Shown here: positions 56,601 through 64,000 of the stretch, piece by piece | Layout of the letters: every line of letters starts with the position of its first letter | How positions within the stretch are numbered: position 1 is the stretch's first letter | Source of the DNA: Streptomyces sp. WAC08241 | GTDB taxonomy: Bacteria > Actinomycetota > Actinomycetes > Streptomycetales > Streptomycetaceae | DNA: 64,000 nt | Direction of reading: 5' to 3' | Assembly (NCBI GenBank): GCA_007858575.1 | Contig: CP042279.1 | Span: forward strand, 5,334,501 to 5,398,500 | Made by a program: the position numbers and the translations under genes | Notes under the pieces: model-generated | What the model was told of the DNA's origin: nothing | The model's database searches: none | Seen by the model: only the letters and a program-made list of their open reading frames with translations

Positions 56601-57517
56601 CGGCACCGGCTCAGACGACGGCCCCGGCGCATCCGGAGGCGCAGTCCCGGGCGGAGGCCGCCTCCGAGGGCCGGGCGTACGCCATAGGAGCGCCCGCCGA
56701 GGGCTCCGCGGAGGGTCCCGAGCCGCTCGACGGTCCCGGCGGCGCGGTCGAGGTCGCCAACCGGCCCGCCCCGCGCCCCGTCGACGACGAGCTGCCCCCG
56801 GAGCCCCTCGACAACCCGCGCCGGCTGCTCGTCTGGCCCGCGCCCGACGTCTCCACCCAGCAGGCGCTGAGCGACCGCGGCTACCGGCCGGTGATCGTGC
56901 ACTCCCGCGAGGAGGTCGACGCGCAGATCGCCGCCTTCCCGGCCGCGCTCTTCGTCGACCCGCTGACCGGCCCCATCACCCGTACCGCCCTCCAGTCCCT
57001 GCGCCAGGCGGCCGTCGCCGCCGAGGTGCCGGTGCTGCTCGCGGCCGGGCTCGGGCAGGCGACCCGCGAGGCGGCGTACGGCGCCGATCCGGCCGTGCTC
57101 CTCAAGGCGCTCGCGCCGCGCGATAGCGAGCAGCACCCGTCCCGGGTCCTGCTGATCGAGGAGAACGAGGACATCGCGGAGGCGCTCGCGGCCACCCTGG
57201 AGCGGCGCGGGATGCAGGTGGCGCGGGCGGCCACGGACTCCGAGGCGGTCACGCTCGCCACGCAGACGCAGCCGAACCTGGTGGTGATGGACCTGATGCA
57301 GGTGCGCCGCCGCCGGGCCGGGATCATCGACTGGCTGCGGGCGAACGGGCAGCTCAACCGCACCCCGCTCGTCGTCTACACCTCGGCCGACCTCATCGGG
57401 GAGGAGCTGCCGAAGCTGTCCTCCGGCGAGACGGTCCTCTTCCTCGCCGAGCGGTCGAACAGCGCCGAGGTCCAGGCCCGGATCGTCGACCTGCTCGCGA
57501 AGATCGGCACCAACTAG
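53617..57517 (+). CDS. Giant PAS / degenerate histidine kinase / pseudo-receiver protein
   Basis: About 1300 residues. GTG start behind GGGAGGAAGC. PAS1: AAILDALPDGLVLVNCNGTV; PAS2: MILRAASEGVVGTDTDGRVV; then a coiled coil (LADRAERAAAEREAQQERYA). The dimerisation region ESLRGPLEELRTRL lacks the phospho-histidine, and the ATPase-like part (ALAHLVADVAGVD, VRGIVAAHGGVVQTHEVPGT) lacks N- and G-box residues. A roughly 500-residue linker of Pro/Gln/Ala repeats (GPPVGMPAG, QPQPQPQP) follows. The C-terminus has two receiver-like domains: LLVWPAPDVSTQQALSDRGY...ALFVDPLTGPI and RVLLIEENEDIAEALAATLE...LVVMDLMQVRRR. Breaks near 54570, 55165, 55435 and 55480-55600. More likely a signalling scaffold than an enzyme. 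Confidence 0.83.
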
Positions 57518-57544
57518 TACGCGTCGGCGGAAAGAGCGAGAAGA

Positions 57545-57567
57545 GGGAGGGCGCCGGGCGCCCTCCC
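57545..57567. terminator. Bidirectional terminator
   Basis: GGGAGGGCGC / GCGCCCTCCC with CGG loop between the convergent scaffold and acyl-CoA ligase genes. Confidence 0.8.
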
Positions 57568-57585
57568 CTCCTCACGTCCCGGCCC

Positions 57586-59233
<1,648 letters not shown>

Positions 59234-59467
59234 GGGGCGTCCTCCCGGTGGGCGCTACGTGGCAGTAGGGGTGTGGAGATTCTGCGCACGTACCGAGCGG
59301 TATGTCACTACCCGGGAGTATGGAAATTGCCAGTGATTACTGGCGCCGGGAGAAAACCGGGAGGGCGTGAGGGGTGATCAGGGAGGGCGTACGGGGCGCC
59401 CCGAGAGGGCGTGAGGGGTGATCCGGAAGTGCGTACGGGGTGGCCCGGGAGGGTGCGAGGGGCTGCT

Positions 59468-60013
59468 CTACCTCACCGGAGTCAGCTCCGGGTCCTCGCG
59501 GAGCTTGCCGAGCGCTCTGGACACCGCGCTCTTGACCGTGCCGACCGACACCCCGAGCACCTCGGCGGTCTGCGCCTCGCTGAGGTCCTCGTAGTACCGC
59601 AGGACCACCATCTGGCGCTGCCGCTCCGGCAGCTTGAGCACCGCGCGCCACATGGCGTCGTGCAGCGCCTGCCGCTCGGCCGGGTCGGGCGACGGGAGGC
59701 CGACCGGCTCGGGCAGCTCCTCGCACACGAACTCATCGACCTTGCGCTTGCGCCACTGGGACGTACGGGTGTTCAGCAGCGCCCGGCGGACGTAACCATC
59801 CAGGGCCCGGTGGTCCTCGATGCGCTCCCAGGCCACGAAGGTCTTGGCGAGCGCGGTCTGGAGGAGGTCCTCCGCGTCCGAGGGGTTGGCGGTCAGGGAG
59901 CGGGCGGTGCGCAGGAGCACGGGCCCACGCGCCCGTACGTACGAGGAGAAGGTCGTGTACGACGCGTACTGCGAGGCACCGGCGCAGACGGGGCCAGAGG
60001 GTGGCGGAGTCAT
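59468..60013 (-). CDS. SigE family (ECF-like) RNA polymerase sigma factor
   Basis: 181 residues, intact. Region 2: YTTFSSYVRARGPVLLRTAR, LTANPSDAEDLLQTALAKTF, WERIEDHRALDGYVRRALLN, TRTSQWRKRKVDEFVCEELP. Region 4: LKLPERQRQMVVLRYYEDLS, EAQTAEVLGVSVGTVKSAVS, RALGKLREDPEL. The WRRRK-type segment and short length are typical of the actinobacterial SigE family of group IV sigmas. No anti-sigma gene lies next to it, so its control is unclear. Confidence 0.93.
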   Translation of the reverse strand: MTPPPSGPVCAGASQYASYTTFSSYVRARGPVLLRTARSLTANPSDAEDLLQTALAKTFVAWERIEDHRALDGYVRRALLNTRTSQWRKRKVDEFVCEELPEPVGLPSPDPAERQALHDAMWRAVLKLPERQRQMVVLRYYEDLSEAQTAEVLGVSVGTVKSAVSRALGKLREDPELTPVR

Positions 60014-60134
60014 GGCTCCACGCTAGGAGGGAGGGTGTCCGACGGATCGGCCCCAGGTCCCGAACCGCCGTCCGCCTCAGGTTGTGGGTGAGGACGCCTC
60101 CACCTCCTCTGGGTGGAGGCCCCCGAGGCCCGGC

Positions 60135-61358
60135 TCAGGGTCGGGCCGGGGCCTGTGTCACGGCGAGGGGGAGGTGGAGAACGCCGGAGAGGAACCCGCG
60201 CACCGTGGTGAGGCGGGCCACCGGGGCGTCCACGGCGTTGCGGTCGATCACGAGGCGGTGACCGCCGTACGACTCGGCGACGTTGCCCGCGTACTGGTGG
60301 ATCCGGGCGTGCGGCGTCCAGGCCTCCGGGGCGAGTGTGGCCTCGGTGGCCAGCGCGGGCTTCCCCAGCCAGCGCGCGAACCACATCACGGCCGGCAGGT
60401 CCGCCGTGCCCGCCTTCCGCTGTGCCTCGATGTCCCGCACGCCCGTGTCCGCGCTGCTGTAGAAGCCGGGCAGGTACCCGAGGCGGCGCACCTCGCGGTT
60501 CCAGCCGCGGACGAAGGAGAGGGTGGTCGCGGCACACTGCGCGTCACCGGACCGGTAGGCCTCGATGTCGAGGTAGAGCGGACTGCTCGTGCCCAGGCCG
60601 AGGGCCCGCGCGGCCCCCACCGCGTCACCCGCCTCCCGGGTGCCCTGGCCCCAGGGGTCGGACCCGATGGCGAAGGGCTTCTTGGCGGGGGCCTCGACGC
60701 ACGGCGCCTGGGAACCGACGAAGACGGGCAGCAGCCGCCAGCCCATGGCCTGCACCGAGGCGACCCAGCCGGAATCGAGCTCCCGCTGACCGGGGCAGCC
60801 CCGCCCCCGCCCGCCGAAGTAGATCCCGACGGCCCCGTACGGCGAACCCCGCCAGGCCCGCATCGTCTCGACGGAGGGCGCCTCACAGGTGTCGAAGGCC
60901 TTGCCGGTGAAGGTGACGGGGGTGGAGTCGGTGGAGGTGATGGGGGCGGAGTCGGCGGAGACGGAGTCGGCGGAGACGGTCGAAAGGGTGGAGCCGGGCT
61001 TTCCGGGGGCGCCGGGTTCTGCGGGGGCGCTGGGCTCTGCGGAGGTACGGGTGGCTGCGGAAGTACCGGTGGCTGCGGAGGTACCGGTGGGTGCGGAGGC
61101 GCCAGGCGCTGCGGGAGCGCCGGGAGCGGGTGCGCCGGCGGTGCTCGCGGCCGCTGCCGCCACCGTGGCGGTGGCCCGGGGTGGAGGCTGGGGCGGGGCG
61201 GCGGTCGGCTCCGGGGCGTCGAGGAGCGCCGTCCCGGCCACCGCCGCCATCAGGGCGAAGGCCACGGCCCGCACCCCGGCGAGGGGAAGCGCGGACCGCG
61301 AACGTGCCGGGGCGGAAGTCGTGGTGGACCGGGGCCGGGTCGGCGTGCTTGTGCTCAT
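60135..61358 (-). CDS. Secreted DUF1906 (glycoside-hydrolase-like) protein
   Basis: About 407 residues, intact. A basic N-terminus (MSTSTPTRPRSTTTSAPARS) and hydrophobic helix (LAGVRAVAFALMAAVAGTAL) direct export. A Thr/Ser/Ala/Pro low-complexity stalk with SAATGTSAATRTSAE repeats (encoded by near-identical units at 61010-61100) precedes the domain: KAFDTCEAPSVETMRAWRGS, PYGAVGIYFGGRGRGCPGQR, WVASVQAMGWRLLPVFVGSQ, LYLDIEAYRSGDAQCAATTL, PGFYSSADTGVRDIEAQRKA, ARIHQYAGNVAESYGGHRLV. This is the DUF1906/Rv2525c-like TIM barrel of actinobacterial envelopes; catalytic activity is unproven. The start at 61358 is chosen from the domain layout; upstream codons are in frame. Confidence 0.88.
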   Translation of the reverse strand: MSTSTPTRPRSTTTSAPARSRSALPLAGVRAVAFALMAAVAGTALLDAPEPTAAPPQPPPRATATVAAAAASTAGAPAPGAPAAPGASAPTGTSAATGTSAATRTSAEPSAPAEPGAPGKPGSTLSTVSADSVSADSAPITSTDSTPVTFTGKAFDTCEAPSVETMRAWRGSPYGAVGIYFGGRGRGCPGQRELDSGWVASVQAMGWRLLPVFVGSQAPCVEAPAKKPFAIGSDPWGQGTREAGDAVGAARALGLGTSSPLYLDIEAYRSGDAQCAATTLSFVRGWNREVRRLGYLPGFYSSADTGVRDIEAQRKAGTADLPAVMWFARWLGKPALATEATLAPEAWTPHARIHQYAGNVAESYGGHRLVIDRNAVDAPVARLTTVRGFLSGVLHLPLAVTQAPARP

Positions 61359-62024
61359 GACGCGAGTGAAGGGCCGCCCGCCGTGCCCGGCCACCGCTGG
61401 GGCCGTCGCCTCGGCCGTACGCGCCGGGTAACGACCCTTACGTGGGAACCCCGGCCCCACGTCCACCACCCCCGTGCCCCGGCCCCCGCGTCCGCCGGCA
61501 CGGCGGCCTGCACACCGACCCGTGCCCCGGTTCACTCGCCGGTACCGAAGTGCCGCCTCACGGACCGCCGTTCGCGCTGCTGTGCGCGCCTCCTTTCACT
61601 CCCGCCGTTCGCGTTGTCGTATCGCCCCCTCGGGCCGGTTCTCCACTGCCCCCGTCCCTCACCACGGAGGGAAGCCGAGCACCGGGAGGGACTGGGCGAT
61701 GTGGGTGAAGTCGACGCGGGTGGTGCGGATGCGTGCCATGACTGTTCCTCCGGGTGTCGAGAACCGATGACTGAGAACCGATGACTGAGAACCGAGAACC
61801 GAGGACCGGGAGGTCCTGGGAGCCCCGCCGAATGCCTGAAGCGTGGAGCGTGACTGAAATAACCGTGTTCCCGGGGCAGTTGGCCCGCCGCCCCGGCCGT
61901 TGTACTCGACGTCGCGAATGCAGAATTGCCCACGGAATCCCCGGCGAACCGTCCCGGAGCGGACGTTCCCTCGCAAGCGTGAGGACAGCCGGATAAACCC
62001 GACCAAGGCAAGATCAGGGCGCGA
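61359..62024. other. Intergenic region with short direct repeats
   Basis: Apart from the candidate peptide, I see no gene. 61759-61786 holds two 14-bp units GAGAACCGATGACT followed by three GAGAACC-like 7-mers, which put TGA and ATG codons in register repeatedly. 61359-61658 shows no supported frame. Confidence 0.45.
61659..61739 (-). CDS. Candidate 26-residue peptide gene
   Basis: MARIRTTRVDFTHIAQSLPV then LGFPPW and stop. A strong GGAGGA site sits 6 bases before the ATG, better than most starts in this window, which is the main support. Upstream lie short direct repeats. No modification or transport genes are adjacent, and the next gene on the strand is the DUF1906 protein gene 300 bp on. 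It could be a leader peptide, a small structural or signalling peptide, or the head of a longer gene cut by a base error. Confidence 0.4.
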   Translation of the reverse strand: MARIRTTRVDFTHIAQSLPVLGFPPW

Positions 62025-62699
62025 TCAGGGCTTGATCAGGACTTGATCGGAGCGGGACCGGGACCGGGAGCGGGACGGGGTCGGGGTGGGCTCGGGGTGG
62101 GATCGCGCGGAAGAAAGGAAGCGGCTCGCGGGGACGGCGGAATTCCTGTTTCGGCCCGGGTACGGCTCCGCCACCCCCGAGAACCCTAGGAGACGTCCCC
62201 ACGGCCCCTCGAAGGCCTGGTACGCCGTCTCGTCGAAGAGCACGAACCGCACCTCCTCGACCTCGGTACGGGCCGCCCGCACCGTCTCGACGGCGATCCG
62301 GGCGCCGTCCTCCATCGGCCAGCCGTAGATTCCGGTGGAGACGGCCGGGAACGCGACCGTGCGGGCCCCCAACTCATCGGCCACCCGCAGGGATTCCCGG
62401 TAGCAGGAGGCCAGCAGCTCCGAGCGGTCCTCTTCCCGCGACCAGACCGGCCCCACCGTGTGGATCACGTGCCGGGCGGGCAGCCGCCCCGCCGTGGTGG
62501 CCACGGCCCGCCCGGTCGGCAGCCCCTTGCCGTACTGCGAGGCGCGCAGCTTCCGGCAGGCGGCGAGGATCTCCGGGCCGCCCTTCCGGTGGATGGCGCC
62601 GTCGACTCCGCCGCCCCCGAGCAGCGAGGAGTTCGCGGCGTTGACCACCGCGTCCGCCGCCTCGGCGGTGATGTCCCCGCGGACGAGCACGATCCGCAT
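62025..62699 (-). CDS. Macro domain protein (O-acetyl-ADP-ribose deacetylase type)
   Basis: About 224 residues. Macro domain of MacroD/YmdB type: MRIVLVRGDITAEAADAVVN, AANSSLLGGGGVDGAIHRKG (GGGG(V)DGAIH loop), LPARHVIHTVGPVWSREEDR, LGARTVAFPAVSTGIYGWPM (second phosphate loop), EVEEVRFVLFDETAYQAFEG. It hydrolyses or binds ADP-ribose derivatives. The normal domain ends near AFEG; the extra 45 residues with SRSRSRS repeats (62030-62075) are unlike the family and may result from a base error removing the real stop. Start 62699 fits the conserved first strand. Confidence 0.92.
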   Translation of the reverse strand: MRIVLVRGDITAEAADAVVNAANSSLLGGGGVDGAIHRKGGPEILAACRKLRASQYGKGLPTGRAVATTAGRLPARHVIHTVGPVWSREEDRSELLASCYRESLRVADELGARTVAFPAVSTGIYGWPMEDGARIAVETVRAARTEVEEVRFVLFDETAYQAFEGPWGRLLGFSGVAEPYPGRNRNSAVPASRFLSSARSHPEPTPTPSRSRSRSRSDQVLIKP

Positions 62700-63113
62700 C
62701 CCACGCTCCTGTCTCCCGATGGGCTTTCGAAGAACTCCGGACCCTACGCGGATCCCCGCGGAACGGCCCCGCCAATACCACCTCCCTCCCCCGGGCCGCC
62801 CCCGAGGGACGGTGAACGGCCCGATATGCGGCGCGATGCATACGTACGGGATGACACGGGCCGAAGCGACGTCACACGTTCGGGTGGGCGTCGGGAGCCC
62901 CCGGAGCGGGTACGGGGCCGCCGTGACGACCAGGGCGGGGATATCCGGGCGGGGTCGGCCACGACGGGTGAAATAGCCGGTGGGAAAGGCGTTTCCGGCT
63001 CTCACGGATCTGCGACGTGCGCGTGTCTAACCCCGAGCCGACGCCTAAATTGTTCAGAATGTCACTTACTGCCCCAGTTGAAACTACGAAGTTTCGTTGC
63101 CGAGGAGCGTGTC
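62700..63113. other. Gap with no gene seen
   Basis: 414 bp divergent gap between the macro-domain gene and the cysteine-rich gene. An AT-richer stretch (63040-63095, with TTGTTCAGAATGTCACTTACT) probably carries the promoter of the latter; CGAGGAGCGTGTC is its ribosome site. Confidence 0.4.
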
Positions 63114-64000
63114 ATGCAGGTTCGCAGGTGGCTCCCTGACCAGCCCACCAGCATCGGCCGCCATGACTGGCCGGACGAGGGCGGCGAGGGAACTCATCTG
63201 CGACTGCGGGCCGGCTCCATCGTCGTACTCGACCGGCAGGCCTGGCGCGTCCTGGAGATCACCGGATACCCGGGTGACCACTGGCCGGAGGCGTACGAGA
63301 AGGCCTGGCGCGACCACGTGGAGCTGTGGTGGCACGCCAACGAGCTGCGGCGGGCCAACAACCAGGCGGTCAAACCCGCCCCGGAACGCGCCGAGTTCTA
63401 CAAGCGACCGGTGGTCCTCGTCCTGCGCAACGACAACCTGCCCCGGTCCGCGCCGAAGCACTGGTGCGCCCCCGCCAGCCAGGACTGGCAGGTGCTCCCC
63501 GAGCACTACGCGGTCTGCCGCGCCTGCGGCGAACTGCCGCCCTGCCACCACGGGGAGTACCCGCGCGAGGAGGGCCCGCGCAGGCCGGAGCAGAGCGGCG
63601 GCATCCCGTTCCTGGTGCCGAAGGGCTGCTGCATGGGGTGCGCCGAGCAGATCAAGCCCCGTATGCGGACGGTCCGTTTCCCCGGGCCCAACCTCTGGTA
63701 CCCGGACTTGGGCGAGGACACGGCGGTCTTCCACGCGCGCTCCTCCTGCGAGGACCAGGTGGAGTGCTACCGCGCGCAGTGGCAGCAGGAGTACGAGCCG
63801 CCGGCCGCGCGCCCCGGCACGTCGGCGTTCCCGGGCTTCGACCACTTGTGCTCCCCCGGGCCCGCCAGTCCCCGCCGCAGCCCCCGCAAGCCGCGCAGCC
63901 ACAGTCTCCTCAGTCCCCCAGCTCTCCCAGGTGGCGCACCTCCAGGCCGCGCAGGCGCAGGCCGCCCAGTCCCAGGGCAGATCCCGCAGTCCCTGCCGTC
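63114..64000 (+). CDS. Cysteine-rich conserved protein (3' end outside window)
   Basis: ATG at 63114 with GAGGAG 7 bases ahead; open to the right edge with no stop, about 296 residues. MQVRRWLPDQPTSIGRHDWP, LRAGSIVVLDRQAWRVLEIT, GYPGDHWPEAYEKAWRDHVE (a KOW/SH3-like strand-rich start), KRPVVLVLRNDNLPRSAPKH, YAVCRACGELPPCHHGEYPR, VPKGCCMGCAEQIKPRMRTV, FPGPNLWYPDLGEDTAVFHA. Paired Cys motifs (CRAC...C, CCMGC) suggest a zinc site. After 63850 it becomes Pro/Gln/Arg-rich. I do not recognise the family. Confidence 0.72.
   Translation, partial: MQVRRWLPDQPTSIGRHDWPDEGGEGTHLRLRAGSIVVLDRQAWRVLEITGYPGDHWPEAYEKAWRDHVELWWHANELRRANNQAVKPAPERAEFYKRPVVLVLRNDNLPRSAPKHWCAPASQDWQVLPEHYAVCRACGELPPCHHGEYPREEGPRRPEQSGGIPFLVPKGCCMGCAEQIKPRMRTVRFPGPNLWYPDLGEDTAVFHARSSCEDQVECYRAQWQQEYEPPAARPGTSAFPGFDHLCSPGPASPRRSPRKPRSHSLLSPPALPGGAPPGRAGAGRPVPGQIPQSLP

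Noticed and set aside
54704..57136. Minus-strand open frame of about 810 codons
   Set aside because: Antisense shadow of the PAS/pseudo-kinase gene; composition is that of reverse-read GC-rich linker, no start site or domain.

Overview
The window reads as a Streptomyces chromosome segment. Most of it is very GC-rich with strong third-position G/C bias, GTG starts are frequent, and several genes are Streptomyces hallmarks: a sigF/sigN-type sigma pair, an SSI protease inhibitor, tadA with its actinobacterial partner, upp, DUF2637/DUF6284 conjugation genes and a BRO-N regulator. Three GTTTCACGTGAAAC (parS-type) palindromes suggest the region lies in the origin-proximal arm. Many genes are broken by single-base shifts in runs of C or G, while the few lower-GC genes are intact. 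This looks like uncorrected homopolymer sequencing error rather than biology, so genes below are given as whole units across those breaks.

1-13,284 is the right-hand part of an actinomycete integrative and conjugative element (AICE, pSAM2-like). On the minus strand lies a tightly coupled transfer operon: DUF6284, a small hypothetical, a DUF2637 membrane/coiled-coil protein, a GGDEF protein, a C4 zinc protein, an Spd-like membrane protein, a small hypothetical and a TraB/FtsK translocase running off the left edge. A divergent GntR regulator has a large palindrome upstream. The element ends in a 56-bp copy of the 3' half of tRNA-Ser(GGA), followed by that tRNA's own terminator. The intact tRNA, integrase and replication genes should lie to the left, outside the window.

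The cargo between the regulator and the att site has two parts. 6.4-9.5 kb holds an HTH protein, a tandem P-loop kinase, a 6-phosphogluconate-dehydrogenase-like (DUF1932) oxidoreductase and a HAD phosphatase. 9.7-13.1 kb is distinctly AT-richer and looks like a defence island: a TIR-like/beta-sandwich protein, a small DUF7701-like protein, a TIR-like protein fused to membrane helices, and an SRA-HNH modification-dependent nuclease. This cargo is the best candidate for an undescribed system.

13.3-28 kb is chromosomal accessory and housekeeping: a MacB-type ABC transporter, an MFS pump with a divergent ArsR-like regulator, MarC, a CsoR/CstR-like repressor with its operator, a WrbA-like quinone reductase divergent from a TetR repressor with two operators, an erythromycin esterase, two hydrolases and a secreted M28 aminopeptidase. 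28-35 kb is the conserved block LytR_C protein - upp - tadA - tRNA-Ser - sigF - sigN. 35-42 kb holds an SDR/TetR pair, a MarR-MFS operon and an MFS-TetR operon with clear operators. 42-48 kb is a cell-envelope glycosylation locus (GT39, GT2-GtrA) next to a two-component system. 48-64 kb holds an amidohydrolase, DUF2797, BRO-N and PH-domain proteins, tRNA-Arg and tRNA-Ser, the SSI inhibitor, a very large degenerate PAS/kinase/receiver scaffold, an acyl-CoA ligase, a SigE-family sigma factor, a DUF1906 secreted protein, a macro-domain protein and a cysteine-rich protein running off the right edge.
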